The notes: a model not told the origin generated them from the sequence alone. Positions 26,231-35,457 are shown, numbered from the stretch's first letter. The stretch: 64,000 bases of DNA from Flavobacteriaceae bacterium (GCA_029243385.1 JAQWSC010000008.1:171612-235611); one strand, 5' to 3'. Numbers and translations: made by a program.

Positions 26231-26238
26231 TACTTTTG
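26231..26238 (+). promoter_or_regulatory. promoter -7 element of dusB
   Basis: TACTTTTG, a perfect TAnnTTTG, 29 bases before the TTG start of dusB. Confidence 0.45.
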
Positions 26239-26267
26239 CAGAGTAAAATACAACGAAAAAAAACACT

Positions 26268-27260
26268 TTGGTAAAAATTGGCAACATAGAATTGGGAGAA
26301 TTTCCATTGCTTTTAGCCCCAATGGAGGATGTAAGCGATCCGCCATTTCGCGCCCTTTGTAAAGAACAAGGCGCCGATGTGGTTTATACCGAGTTTATTT
26401 CCAGCGAAGGACTTATTCGTGATGCCGCCAAAAGCGTTATGAAGCTCGATATTTATGAAAAAGAGCGCCCTGTAGGAATTCAAATTTTTGGCGCTAATTT
26501 AGATTCCATGCTCCGATCGGTAGAAATAGTGGAAGCTTCAAAGCCGGATATTATAGACATTAATTTTGGTTGTCCTGTTAAAAAAGTCGTTTCTAAAGGC
26601 GCGGGCGCAGGAATTTTAAAAGACATTGATTTGATGGTTTCCCTGACCAAAGCCATGGTTGAACATACGCATTTGCCCGTTACCGTTAAAACCCGACTGG
26701 GTTGGGATCACGACTCAATTCGAATTGTGGAAGTTGCCGAGCGTCTTCAGGATGTTGGCGCACAAGCCATAGCCATTCATGGGCGTACACGCGCACAAAT
26801 GTACAAGGGCGACGCCGACTGGAAACCGATTGCTGAAGTAAAAAACAATTCGCGAATGCACATACCCGTATTTGGAAATGGCGATGTGAATAGCCCAGAA
26901 AATGCCATGGAAATGCGAGACCAGTTCGGTTTGGACGGTGCAATGATTGGCCGCGCCTCTATTGGCAACCCTTGGTTTTTTAAACAAGTAAAGCATTATT
27001 TTCAAACAGGAGAACACTTAGTGCCTCCCACTATGCAGGAACGATTAGACGCCGCTCGAAGACATTTGCAAATGGCCATTGATTGGAAAGGTGAAAAACT
27101 AGGCGTTTTTGAAACACGACGGCATTATACCAATTATTTTAAAGGAATTCCCAATTTTAAGGAATACCGCCAACGAATGGTAACCAACGATCATTACCAA
27201 GATGTTTTTGCAGTTTTTGACGAAGTTGAAAACAAGTTTTTAGACCATCAATTTGTCTAA
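26268..27260 (+). CDS. dusB: tRNA-dihydrouridine synthase
   Basis: FMN/NADPH enzyme that reduces specific uridines in the tRNA D-loop. 330 residues with the TIM-barrel marks APMEDVSDPPFR, the catalytic-Cys loop INFGCPVKKV, the KTRLGWD strand, HGRTRAQ and the FMN-phosphate loop GNGDV/GRASIGNPW. The family subgroup is DusB-like. The TTG at 26268 is the best start because VKIGNIELG leads straight into the first barrel strand. Convergent with the permease, one base apart. Confidence 0.93.
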   Translation: MVKIGNIELGEFPLLLAPMEDVSDPPFRALCKEQGADVVYTEFISSEGLIRDAAKSVMKLDIYEKERPVGIQIFGANLDSMLRSVEIVEASKPDIIDINFGCPVKKVVSKGAGAGILKDIDLMVSLTKAMVEHTHLPVTVKTRLGWDHDSIRIVEVAERLQDVGAQAIAIHGRTRAQMYKGDADWKPIAEVKNNSRMHIPVFGNGDVNSPENAMEMRDQFGLDGAMIGRASIGNPWFFKQVKHYFQTGEHLVPPTMQERLDAARRHLQMAIDWKGEKLGVFETRRHYTNYFKGIPNFKEYRQRMVTNDHYQDVFAVFDEVENKFLDHQFV

Positions 27261-27261
27261 A

Positions 27262-28464
27262 TTACGACAGTAGATTTTTTCGAACTACCGAAGCAGCTGT
27301 TTTGGAAGCAAGCCCCCCCAATAGCACAAAAGTGACGGTTACCAAAGCCAAATTCTTCCATTCCAAAATAACAGGGTAGGGCAATTCGGTTCCAGGAATT
27401 ACAATCCACTCACCGTATTGTTGAGCACCAACCACCACCAACCCCACAAAAAGCCCCAACGCACCGCTAATTACCGTCAACACAAACCCGTGTAGAAAAA
27501 AGATACGCCGAATTTTTAACACCGGTGTCCCTAAGTTATAAAGCGTTTTTAAGTGTGATTTTTTATCAAGCACCGTCATAATCACTGAACCGACTACATT
27601 GAAAAGCGCAATAATAAGAATGAGCGTTAGGATTGAATATATAGCAGCCACTTCGGTGTTTAGCATTTTGTAGAGCGTTTCGTTGAGCTGTTCTTTGTCT
27701 TTTACAATTACCTCCTCTCCAAAAACCTCTTGAATCGCAGCTACCAAAACTTTTTCATTATAAGATTCTTCAAGTTTTAGGGAAATGTACGAAACTTGAC
27801 GACTAGGAAGTTCCAACAATTTTTGTGCAAAAGCAATATCTGTAAAAACAAACTTTTTGTCAAGCTCTTCGCTAATTTGATAGATTCCCACAGGCATCAA
27901 CGATTGAATGCGGAAAGGTTTTTGTAAGCTTAGCGCATTGGATGTTCCTTTTTTAGGAACCACAACATCCAACGAATTTTCGAGATGAAAAAGCCCTAAA
28001 TTCAATGTGTTGGCAATTCCATATCCAACAACCGCTTGTTCGAGACCTTTTTCAAACCAACGTCCCAACGCCATTACGCTATCTGCCGAAATCACTTTAC
28101 CAAAGTTAGTATCCACCCCATTCAAATAGGCGAAGGTGTTTTTATCTTTATAATGCAACATCACACGTTCTTCAATGATTTTGGTATAAGCGACAACGCC
28201 TTCTAATTGTTCTAGCTTGGCAAGTTGCGATTCGTTGGCCTCAAACGTTTTCCCTTTTGCAGCCACAACTTTAAGATCGGGATCGAAGGCAGTAGAAAAA
28301 GAAAGTCCGAACTCTTTGAGTCCTGAAAAAACAGAAAGGATAGTAAAAAAGGCAGCCACTGCCACAACGACCACAAATCCAGCAATTCGACTAATGAGAT
28401 TGACAGCGTGCAAGCCGCTTTTGGCAAATAAAAATCGTTTGGCAATGTAGAGCGAAATACGCAC
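27262..28464 (-). CDS. FtsX-like ABC transporter permease (LolC/LolE type)
   Basis: 400 residues. One helix near residues 25-50 (VVVVAVAAFFTILSVFSGLKEFG), a large periplasmic MacB-like domain, then three C-terminal helices (IYSILTLILIIALFNVVGS onward) in the FtsX arrangement. This is the LolC/E or MacB type, which moves lipoproteins or other envelope substrates with a separate ATPase; no ATPase gene is adjacent. Two bases downstream of rbfA on the same strand, a pairing that may be only transcriptional. Confidence 0.87.
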   Translation of the reverse strand: MRISLYIAKRFLFAKSGLHAVNLISRIAGFVVVVAVAAFFTILSVFSGLKEFGLSFSTAFDPDLKVVAAKGKTFEANESQLAKLEQLEGVVAYTKIIEERVMLHYKDKNTFAYLNGVDTNFGKVISADSVMALGRWFEKGLEQAVVGYGIANTLNLGLFHLENSLDVVVPKKGTSNALSLQKPFRIQSLMPVGIYQISEELDKKFVFTDIAFAQKLLELPSRQVSYISLKLEESYNEKVLVAAIQEVFGEEVIVKDKEQLNETLYKMLNTEVAAIYSILTLILIIALFNVVGSVIMTVLDKKSHLKTLYNLGTPVLKIRRIFFLHGFVLTVISGALGLFVGLVVVGAQQYGEWIVIPGTELPYPVILEWKNLALVTVTFVLLGGLASKTAASVVRKNLLS

Positions 28465-28466
28465 GA

Positions 28467-28859
28467 TTAGATTTTTTTTCTTTTAGCAAGTAAAGAAGGG
28501 TCTTCAATGGGGTTTTCTTCTCCTTTTAGGGAGCGATCAATCTGATCGATATATTCCAATGATTCGTCCAAATAGAACGTAAGATTGGGCATTTTTCGAA
28601 GTTGGTTTTTGACTCGAAGTGCCAAGGCATGTTTTATAAGCGGTCCGTTGGACTTAATGCCTTCCAGTAATTTAGGCCCTTCAGAAGCGGGAAAAACACT
28701 CAGGTTTACACGTGCTAGCGACAAATCCACCGTTACGCTAACTTTGGTTACAGAAATCATAAGATTTTTAACACCCTCATCGCGAAGGGAACCTTGAAGG
28801 ATTTCTACCAAATCTTTTTGAAGAATGCCCCCTATTTTCTTTTGCCGATTACTTTCCAT
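28467..28859 (-). CDS. rbfA: 30S ribosome-binding factor A
   Basis: 130-residue KH-fold protein that helps mature the 16S rRNA 5' region. The start QKKIGGILQKDLVEIL and the VSVTVDLSLARVNLSVFP strand region fit RbfA, as does the RKMPNLTFYLDESLEYIDQID C-terminal strand/helix. A -7 element ends only 4 bases before the ATG, so the message may be leaderless. First gene of an rbfA-permease unit. Confidence 0.92.
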   Translation of the reverse strand: MESNRQKKIGGILQKDLVEILQGSLRDEGVKNLMISVTKVSVTVDLSLARVNLSVFPASEGPKLLEGIKSNGPLIKHALALRVKNQLRKMPNLTFYLDESLEYIDQIDRSLKGEENPIEDPSLLAKRKKI

Positions 28860-28863
28860 TCAG

Positions 28864-28871
28864 CAAAAGTA
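28864..28871 (-). promoter_or_regulatory. promoter -7 element of rbfA (possible leaderless start)
   Basis: Reads TACTTTTG on the minus strand with 4 bases (CTGA) before the ATG. With normal Bacteroidota spacing the transcript would begin at or next to the ATG. plsC and the HU/SPOR gene show the same layout. Confidence 0.45.
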
Positions 28872-28895
28872 AGGAATATTCACAAGCCCTTGGAA

Positions 28896-28912
28896 TATTG
28901 TGGCACACAATA
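28896..28912. repeat. perfect inverted repeat TATTGTG-GCA-CACAATA
   Basis: Seven-base arms around a 3-base centre, between the pyk 3' end and the rbfA promoter. No T run follows on either strand, so it looks more like an operator than a terminator. Confidence 0.35.
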
Positions 28913-28994
28913 CCGTATGCACAGACATCGGTAATACGGTTTTATTATCTTTAATGTGAGCAACAACTCATAGCCCCGAGACCACTCCCAACCA

Positions 28995-30425
28995 TCAATC
29001 AATCTGAGAAACTCTAAGAGTGTTAACCATTCCTTTTTTGACGACGGGCATGGCTGCTAAGTTGACCAGCATGTCACCTTTTTCGACATAGTGTTGTTTG
29101 AAGGCAATTTGGTTTATATCTTCCACCGTATCGTCGGTACTTACAAAGCGATCGTAATAAAAAACAGTCACCCCCCAAAGAAGATTGAGTCTTGTTAAAA
29201 TTCGTTTGTTGGATGTAAAAACAAGAATTTGCGCAGAAGGTCTCCAGGCAGAAATTTGAAAAGCAGTGTATCCACTATTGGTAAGAGTACAAATGGCTTT
29301 TGCCGAAATTTCATTGGATATAAGCGCAGCGTGGTAACAAATGGATTTTGTGATATAGCGATTGGTTTTGATATGCGGAGGATTTTGGGGAACTTCAATC
29401 AAAGAAGAATTTTCCACTCCTCTAGCAATCTTAGCCATTGTTTCAATAACTTCTACAGGATATTTTCCAACGGAAGTTTCTCCAGACAGCATTACGGCAT
29501 CGGCACCGTCCATAATCGAATTGGCAACATCGTTTACTTCGGCTCGCGTTGGCGTAAGACTATCAATCATCGTTTCCATCATTTGCGTGGCAATGATGAC
29601 AGGAATTCGCGCTTTTTTGGCCGAAAGCACCAACTGTTTTTGAATCAAAGGAACTTCCTCAGCGGGAATTTCCACTCCCAAATCTCCCCGAGCGACCATC
29701 AAACCGTCCGAGTTAGATATGATTTCTTTGATATTTGTAATGGCTTCAGGCTTTTCTATTTTTGAGATGATTGGAATTTTGTAGTCAGATTGCTTATCAA
29801 TAATTGCTTTTAATTCCAACAAATCTTCTTTGTGTCGCACAAACGAAAGGGCAATCCAATCCACTTTTTGTTCAATTGCAAAGTGTGTATCCTTAATGTC
29901 TTTTTCTGTCAATGCAGGAAGCGAAACATTGGTATTGGGAAGGTTTACTCCCTTTTTGGATTTTAGCACACCGCCTTGAATAACTTTGGTAACGACCTTT
30001 TTCTTTTTATCGGTGCTAACAACTTCAAAAATCAATTTTCCGTCGTCCAAAAGAATTTTTTCTCCAGGATTAACGTCTTGTGGAAACAGCGCATAGTTCA
30101 TATATACTTGCGATGCGTCACCCTCTTCAACTTTTTCGGTCGTAAAACACACTTCGTCTCCAGGAGCAACGTTTACGCTGTCTTTCATAATCCCGACCCG
30201 CAACTTGGGCCCTTGAAGGTCTGCAAGTATAGACACATTAAGGCCTGTTTCTTCATTGAGCGAACGAATGATTTCAATGCGTTCTCGCACATCGTCGTAA
30301 GAAGCGTGCGAAAAGTTAATTCGAAAAACGTTCACTCCTGCAAACATCATTTTTTTGAGTGTTTCTCTTGATGAGGATGCAGGGCCTAAAGTGGCTACTA
30401 TTTTGGTTTTTTTAGTTATTGGCAT
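28995..30425 (-). CDS. pyk: pyruvate kinase
   Basis: Last step of glycolysis: phosphoenolpyruvate + ADP to pyruvate + ATP. About 476 residues from the ATG at 30425, which lies one base after the upstream gene's stop; a TTG at 30434 is in frame but would overlap that gene. Signatures: TKKTKIVATLGPAS start, ILADLQGPKLRVG, the active-site ISKIEKPEA segment with catalytic Lys, MVARGDLGVE, and the MLSGETSVGKYPVE motif. Co-transcribed with the IPExxxVDY gene. Confidence 0.96.
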   Translation of the reverse strand: MPITKKTKIVATLGPASSSRETLKKMMFAGVNVFRINFSHASYDDVRERIEIIRSLNEETGLNVSILADLQGPKLRVGIMKDSVNVAPGDEVCFTTEKVEEGDASQVYMNYALFPQDVNPGEKILLDDGKLIFEVVSTDKKKKVVTKVIQGGVLKSKKGVNLPNTNVSLPALTEKDIKDTHFAIEQKVDWIALSFVRHKEDLLELKAIIDKQSDYKIPIISKIEKPEAITNIKEIISNSDGLMVARGDLGVEIPAEEVPLIQKQLVLSAKKARIPVIIATQMMETMIDSLTPTRAEVNDVANSIMDGADAVMLSGETSVGKYPVEVIETMAKIARGVENSSLIEVPQNPPHIKTNRYITKSICYHAALISNEISAKAICTLTNSGYTAFQISAWRPSAQILVFTSNKRILTRLNLLWGVTVFYYDRFVSTDDTVEDINQIAFKQHYVEKGDMLVNLAAMPVVKKGMVNTLRVSQID

Positions 30426-30426
30426 A

Positions 30427-30885
30427 TTATCCAAAAATTAAATTGTTTTTTGATTTCAAATGATTTAGGCGTAGTTCATAGCAGGCGCTAATTTGAGGAA
30501 TTTTTCGTAGAATCTCAAGACAATTCTCAATTGATATGCTGCCGAGAGTAAATTTTAAAAAAGAGTCAACTTCTTTTTTTTCAGGAATAAGATAAGACGC
30601 CATAGGACTTTGTTCAAAAAGAGTTTTGGAATCGTTAGCTTGGGGCTCTAGAAACGATTTGTTACTAAACAACTGCCAGCTTTGCTGTCTCAAAACATCT
30701 TCATACTCGTAAGCTTGAAACAACTCTTGGGATGTTTTTGCAACATCCTCAGAAGCTCTTTGCAATCGAACGTCTAGAAACGAATTTATTAAAAAAGCCA
30801 ACTGAAAAGTTTCAATAGAATGATGAATTCCTAAAAGCAAATAGTTAGTGTCTTCTATGTGTAAAGGAAGCTTTCGAACAGTCAT
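30427..30885 (-). CDS. IPExxxVDY family protein
   Basis: 152 residues. The family signature appears near residue 98 as IPEKKEVDSFL, with Ser in place of the usual Tyr. The family is confined to Bacteroidota and is typically found directly before pyk, as here (one base between stop and ATG). The role is unknown; the fixed neighbourhood suggests a link to pyruvate kinase or central carbon metabolism, which is inference. A TATCTTCG sequence (30902-30909, minus strand) may serve as its -7 element. Confidence 0.83.
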   Translation of the reverse strand: MTVRKLPLHIEDTNYLLLGIHHSIETFQLAFLINSFLDVRLQRASEDVAKTSQELFQAYEYEDVLRQQSWQLFSNKSFLEPQANDSKTLFEQSPMASYLIPEKKEVDSFLKFTLGSISIENCLEILRKIPQISACYELRLNHLKSKNNLIFG

Positions 30886-30953
30886 TCATTCAATTAATTT
30901 ACGAAGATACAATTTATTGTTTTGGCATTTTTTCAAATAGTCCGTTTTTCGAC

Positions 30954-31703
30954 CTAATGATTCAGCATGGAGCCATTTATTTGATCTTGGTACATATAAT
31001 AGGCGCGTTGTGAGGCTTTTTCCACAGCTCTTTTCTTGCTTGTTTCGCGGGCTTTTGCGACAACTTTTCCGTTGACAAACAGCCTAGCTCCGTGGTGTTT
31101 TTGAGACTCATTTCCTGTGTCGTCAAAAAGCTCGTAATTATAGGTCATTTTATTTCTTTGAAACCAATTCATCAGCAGCGCCTTGTAACTGAGCACCTTG
31201 TTTTCCAAGGCTTCCAGATTCACGTGCGGATCAATCACTTTGGTTTGAATAAAATTTACACAAGTGTCGTATCCCATATCAACCAGCACCGCTCCAATAA
31301 GAGCTTCTAATAAATTTCCATGAATGTCCTCACCATAATGTTGGTGAATGACATTGGAACGAAGCAGTTTTTGAAGCCCAAGCCCTTTGCCGATTTCGTT
31401 TAAAAAATCCCGACGTACAATTTTTGATCTCATTAAAGTAAGATATCCTTCATCTTTTGTCGGAAGGTTTTCAAACAAATAGCTAGAAATCACAGTGCTT
31501 AATACAGAATCCCCCAAAAACTCAAGACGTTCATAGTTGATTCGAACACCTTTGTCATCGGTTTTATCAATCGATCGGTGAGTGAAAACACGTTCGTAGA
31601 GCTGAGTGTTTTTTGGTTTAAAGCCAAGAATGCTTTGGACAGAATTACCGAAGTCAGTGTCTTTTGAAGGGGCTTTCCAAAAAAATCTTTTGATGCGTCC
31701 CAT
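30954..31703 (-). CDS. rnc: ribonuclease III
   Basis: 249-residue double-strand-specific endoribonuclease for rRNA and mRNA processing. Signature ERLEFLGDSVL near residue 60 carries the catalytic acidic residues; a second acidic site is in NLLEALIGAVLVD. The C-terminal dsRNA-binding domain (about 170-240) includes KKRAVEKASQRAY. Third gene of acpP-fabF-rnc, an order conserved far beyond this phylum. Confidence 0.95.
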   Translation of the reverse strand: MGRIKRFFWKAPSKDTDFGNSVQSILGFKPKNTQLYERVFTHRSIDKTDDKGVRINYERLEFLGDSVLSTVISSYLFENLPTKDEGYLTLMRSKIVRRDFLNEIGKGLGLQKLLRSNVIHQHYGEDIHGNLLEALIGAVLVDMGYDTCVNFIQTKVIDPHVNLEALENKVLSYKALLMNWFQRNKMTYNYELFDDTGNESQKHHGARLFVNGKVVAKARETSKKRAVEKASQRAYYMYQDQINGSMLNH

Positions 31704-31711
31704 GCAAAAAA

Positions 31712-32962
31712 CTATTCCATTTTTTTAACCAAAACACAAGCGTTGTGACCTCCAAATCCGAATGTATTGCTCATGGCAATGCGCACGTCTCTTTTTTGAG
31801 CCTTATTGAAGGTAAAATTGATTTTAGCGTCAATTTGATCATCGGGAGTTTTGTGATTAATTGTTGGAGGAACGATTCCGTTTTTAACGGCCAAAATGGA
31901 AGCAATTGCTTCAATAGCCCCAGCAGCTCCCAATAAGTGTCCTGTCATCGATTTTGTAGAATTGATATTCATTGAATACAAATGATCTCCAAACACTTCT
32001 TTGAGTGCTTTGGACTCAGCAATATCTCCCAAAGGGGTTGACGTTCCGTGCATATTGACAGCATCCACCTGATCGAAAGTCATTCCTGCATTATCCAAAC
32101 AGTTTTTCATTACATTGATGGCGCCCAACCCTTCTGGGTGAGGAGCTGTCATGTGATGCGCATCTGCCGACAATCCACCTCCACCGATTTCGGCATAAAT
32201 GGTAGCCCCTCGTTCGACGGCGTGTTCGTAGGACTCTAAAACAAGCGCTCCAGCGCCTTCACCCAACACAAAACCGTCGCGTGTTTTATCAAAAGGACGC
32301 GAAGCCGTTTTGGGATCTTCGTTTCGAGTAGAAAGCGCATGCATGGCATTAAAACCGCCCATACCAGCAATGGTAACTGCAGCTTCAGAACCTCCAGTGA
32401 CAATCACATCGGCATATCCCAAACGGATATAATTCAAAGCATCAATAATAGCGTTGGCCGATGACGCACAAGCAGAAACCGTTGTGAAATTAGGCCCTCT
32501 AAAACCGTGTTTGATAGAAATCATTCCTGGAGCAATATCCGAGATCATTTTAGGAATAAAAAAAGGATTGAATCGAGGGGACCCATCACCAGCAGCGAAG
32601 TTGAGCACTTCGTTCTGGAAAGTTTCCAAGCCTCCAATCCCTGCGCCCCAAATGACACCCACCCGATCTTTATCGAGTGAATCCAAATCGAGTTGGGAAT
32701 CTTCAATGGCTTCGTCAGAAGCTACAATAGCGTATTGACAAAAAGGATCTAGTTTTCGAGCCTCTTTCCGGTCAAAATGGTCCAGTGGATTGAAACCCTT
32801 TAATTCACAAGCAAATTGTGTTTTAAATTTAGAGGCATCAAAGCGCGTGATAAAATCTGCACCGCTTTTGCCCGCAACTAGCCCATTCCAATATTCTTCA
32901 ATATTGTTTCCGATGGGGGTCAACGCCCCCAGTCCGGTTACAACGACTCGCTTAGAGTTCAT
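31712..32962 (-). CDS. fabF: 3-oxoacyl-[acyl-carrier-protein] synthase II
   Basis: Condensing enzyme that elongates acyl-ACP with malonyl-ACP. 416 residues, standard KAS II length. Catalytic Cys in TVSACASSANAI, the two histidines in MHGTSTPLGD and KSMTGHLLGAAGA, and the Gly-rich C-terminal NTFGFGGHNA. Sits between acpP (17 bases upstream) and rnc (8 bases downstream) in one operon. Confidence 0.97.
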   Translation of the reverse strand: MNSKRVVVTGLGALTPIGNNIEEYWNGLVAGKSGADFITRFDASKFKTQFACELKGFNPLDHFDRKEARKLDPFCQYAIVASDEAIEDSQLDLDSLDKDRVGVIWGAGIGGLETFQNEVLNFAAGDGSPRFNPFFIPKMISDIAPGMISIKHGFRGPNFTTVSACASSANAIIDALNYIRLGYADVIVTGGSEAAVTIAGMGGFNAMHALSTRNEDPKTASRPFDKTRDGFVLGEGAGALVLESYEHAVERGATIYAEIGGGGLSADAHHMTAPHPEGLGAINVMKNCLDNAGMTFDQVDAVNMHGTSTPLGDIAESKALKEVFGDHLYSMNINSTKSMTGHLLGAAGAIEAIASILAVKNGIVPPTINHKTPDDQIDAKINFTFNKAQKRDVRIAMSNTFGFGGHNACVLVKKME

Positions 32963-32979
32963 AAGAAAAAGGGGTGTTA

Positions 32980-33213
32980 TTATTTTGCGCTTTCGATATA
33001 CTGAACAGCTTGCCCTACAGTAGCAATGTTTTCAGCTTGATCGTCAGGAATTTGGATATCAAATTCTTTTTCAAACTCCATGATAAGCTCTACAGTATCA
33101 AGTGAGTCTGCGCCAAGGTCGTTGGTAAAACTAGCTTCAGTTACCACTTCGTTTTCATCAACTCCTAATTTGTCTACAATAATTGCTTTTACGCGTGATG
33201 CAATGTCTGACAT
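32980..33213 (-). CDS. acpP: acyl carrier protein
   Basis: 77-residue acidic four-helix protein that carries growing fatty acyl chains. The phosphopantetheine site is Ser37 in [12 protein letters not shown]. First gene of the acpP-fabF-rnc operon, with a well-formed promoter 30 bases upstream. Confidence 0.97.
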   Translation of the reverse strand: MSDIASRVKAIIVDKLGVDENEVVTEASFTNDLGADSLDTVELIMEFEKEFDIQIPDDQAENIATVGQAVQYIESAK

Positions 33214-33243
33214 AATATTTGATTTTTAAATTAAAATTGTTGG

Positions 33244-33272
33244 CAAAAATAAAAATTTATTGATACTTTCAA
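33244..33272 (-). promoter_or_regulatory. promoter of acpP-fabF-rnc
   Basis: On the minus strand: TTG (33270-33272), 18 bases, then TATTTTTG (33244-33251). One of the best-formed -33/-7 pairs in the window. Confidence 0.6.
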
Positions 33273-33371
33273 TGTTTTTGTTGGAATATCTTCATTACGA
33301 AGATACTATTTTTTGAACTTCATGTGCCCAAATTGAAAATTAATTGTTTTAATTTGTAAACGAATCACATT

Positions 33372-33956
33372 ATGAAGGCTTTGAAATCCAATACTATCGT
33401 ACTTTTTGCATCAGGCTCAGGAACCAATGCGGAAAACCTTATTAGCTATTTTAAAAAAACCAAAACAGCAAAAGTTACCCACGTTTTTTGTAACAATCCC
33501 AATGCAAAAGTGATTTTTCGGGCAAAAAAACTCAATGTGCCCGTCACGGTTTTTGACAAAAATGATTTTTTAGTAAAAAAAACAGTTCAAAACAAACTGA
33601 AAGAATTATCTCCCGACTGGATAGTGTTGGCAGGATTTTTATGGAAAATAACACCAGAAATAGTTTCTCAATTTCCCAATAAAATTATAAACATTCACCC
33701 AGCCTTGCTGCCCAACTATGGAGGAAAAGGAATGTATGGCATGCACATTCACGAAGCTGTTGTTAAAAACAAAGAATCCACAACAGGAATTACCATTCAT
33801 TATGTAAACGAAGCCTACGACGAAGGGGCGATTATTTTTCAAGAAGAAGTTGCGCTTTCTGAAAATGACACGCCGCAGGATGTAGCCAGAAAAATACACG
33901 AATTGGAACAAACGCATTTCCCAAAGGTTATAGAATCATTACTTGACAATGAATAA
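33372..33956 (+). CDS. purN: phosphoribosylglycinamide formyltransferase
   Basis: Transfers formyl from 10-formyl-THF to GAR in purine synthesis. 194 residues. N-terminal phosphate loop FASGSGTNAENL; active-site region INIHPALLPNYGGKGMYGMHIHEAV; the TGITIHYVNEAYDEGAII segment supplies the catalytic Asp. Divergent from acpP and overlapping rnhA by 8 bases, so purN and rnhA are translationally coupled. A PurF-like gene lies 1.5 kb downstream. Confidence 0.94.
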   Translation: MKALKSNTIVLFASGSGTNAENLISYFKKTKTAKVTHVFCNNPNAKVIFRAKKLNVPVTVFDKNDFLVKKTVQNKLKELSPDWIVLAGFLWKITPEIVSQFPNKIINIHPALLPNYGGKGMYGMHIHEAVVKNKESTTGITIHYVNEAYDEGAIIFQEEVALSENDTPQDVARKIHELEQTHFPKVIESLLDNE

Positions 33957-34437
33957 GCCAAAAATACATATATATACAGACGGTTCTGCTCGAGGAAACC
34001 CAGGTCCTGGAGGCTATGGTATTCTGATGGAATGGTGTGGGAAAGGATACGTTAAAGAATTTTCGGAGGGATTTCAGCATACTACCAACAATAGAATGGA
34101 GTTGATGGCGGTCATTGAGGCGTTAAAAAAACTCAAAATCGCTTCGGAAGTGGTTGTCTTTACCGATTCTAAATACGTTTCCGATTCTGTCGAAAAAAAA
34201 TGGGTGTTTCAATGGGAACGCAAGGGTTTTAAGGGCAAAAAGAACGTTGATCTGTGGCGAGAATTTTTAAAAATCTACAAAAAACACAGCGTGTCATTTC
34301 GATGGGTAAAAGGGCATAACGACCACCCTCAAAACGAACGTTGTGACAAGCTGGCTGTGGCAGCTTCAAAAAACAACAATCTTTTAATAGACAAAGGATT
34401 TCAGAAAGAAGGCTCGCTTTTTAAGTCTTCTAACTAA
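33949..34437 (+). CDS. rnhA: ribonuclease HI
   Basis: Cleaves RNA in RNA-DNA hybrids. About 162 residues from the ATG at 33949; a TTG two codons upstream is also in frame. Catalytic acidic residues: Asp in IYTDGSARGNPGPGG, Glu in NNRMELMA, Asp in FTDSKYV, and the final Asp in NERCDKLA; the handle region KGFKGKKNVDLW and WVKGHNDHP histidine loop are typical. Overlaps purN and is followed at 30 bases by the sugar kinase gene. Confidence 0.94.
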   Translation: MNKPKIHIYTDGSARGNPGPGGYGILMEWCGKGYVKEFSEGFQHTTNNRMELMAVIEALKKLKIASEVVVFTDSKYVSDSVEKKWVFQWERKGFKGKKNVDLWREFLKIYKKHSVSFRWVKGHNDHPQNERCDKLAVAASKNNNLLIDKGFQKEGSLFKSSN

Positions 34438-34467
34438 AGAGGAAATTGTATCTTCGCCAAAAAAAAG

Positions 34468-35394
34468 ATGAACAAACTTTTAGTAGTAGGCACAGTAGCT
34501 TTCGATGCTATTGAAACTCCTTTCGGAAAAACAGACAAAATTTTAGGAGGAGCCGCCACTTATATTGCACTTTCAGCTTCTCATTTTGACGTCAACACGG
34601 CAATTGTCTCAGTAGTTGGAGGCGATTTCCCAGAGGAATATTTGACATTGTTAAAAAACAAAAATGTTGACATTACTGGACTGGAGGTTGTCAAAGAGGG
34701 AAAAACTTTTTTTTGGAAAGGAAAATACCACAACGACCTCAACATGAGAGACACCCTAGATACGCAATTGAACGTATTGGAAAACTTTCAACCTGTAGTG
34801 CCTGAGGCTTATACCGACTCGGATATTGTAATGTTAGGAAATCTTCATCCGGCGGTTCAATTGAGTGTATTGGAGCAATTGACTGAAAAACCCAAAATGA
34901 TTGTCCTTGACACGATGAATTTTTGGATGGAACACGCATGGGATTTATTACTTGAAGTGATTAAGAAAGTAAATGTTATTACAATCAACGACGAAGAAGC
35001 CCGGCAACTTACAGGAGAACATTCTTTGGTAAAAGCCGCTCAAAAGATTGCTACAATGGGTCCAGAGTATGTTGTTATCAAAAAGGGAGAGCACGGCGCA
35101 TTGTTGTTTCATGGCAACCAAATTTTTTCTGCCCCAGCCCTTCCACTCGAAGAAGTTTTTGACCCCACTGGAGCTGGAGACACTTTTGCAGGAGGATTTG
35201 TTGGATTTGTTGCCCAATCAGGAAACATATCTTTTGAGAATCTTAAAAGTGCTGTAATCTATGGGTCTGCATTGGCTTCTTTTTGTGTCGAAAAATTTGG
35301 AACAGAACGAATGGAAAGCCTTGAGAGCAATTCGTTGACAAGCCGATTGCAACAATTTCAGGAGCTTACTCATTACGACATCTTATTGAAATAA
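34468..35394 (+). CDS. PfkB family carbohydrate kinase
   Basis: 308 residues of the ribokinase/PfkB fold. The anion-hole and catalytic Asp motif is DPTGAGDTFAGGF near residue 232; N-terminal strands include LGGAATYIALSA. Substrate could be a sugar or nucleoside and cannot be fixed from sequence. A TATCTTCG sequence 11 bases upstream may be a weak -7 element, so it can be transcribed alone or with purN-rnhA. Confidence 0.88.
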   Translation: MNKLLVVGTVAFDAIETPFGKTDKILGGAATYIALSASHFDVNTAIVSVVGGDFPEEYLTLLKNKNVDITGLEVVKEGKTFFWKGKYHNDLNMRDTLDTQLNVLENFQPVVPEAYTDSDIVMLGNLHPAVQLSVLEQLTEKPKMIVLDTMNFWMEHAWDLLLEVIKKVNVITINDEEARQLTGEHSLVKAAQKIATMGPEYVVIKKGEHGALLFHGNQIFSAPALPLEEVFDPTGAGDTFAGGFVGFVAQSGNISFENLKSAVIYGSALASFCVEKFGTERMESLESNSLTSRLQQFQELTHYDILLK

Positions 35395-35432
35395 TAATTT
35401 ATTGAAAAAGAATAATCTTTAGGGATATTTTT

Positions 35433-35440
35433 TAACTTTG
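35433..35440 (+). promoter_or_regulatory. promoter -7 element of the PurF-like gene
   Basis: TAACTTTG, a perfect TAnnTTTG, 17 bases before the ATG. Confidence 0.5.
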
Positions 35441-35457
35441 TACATCAATAAACCGAC

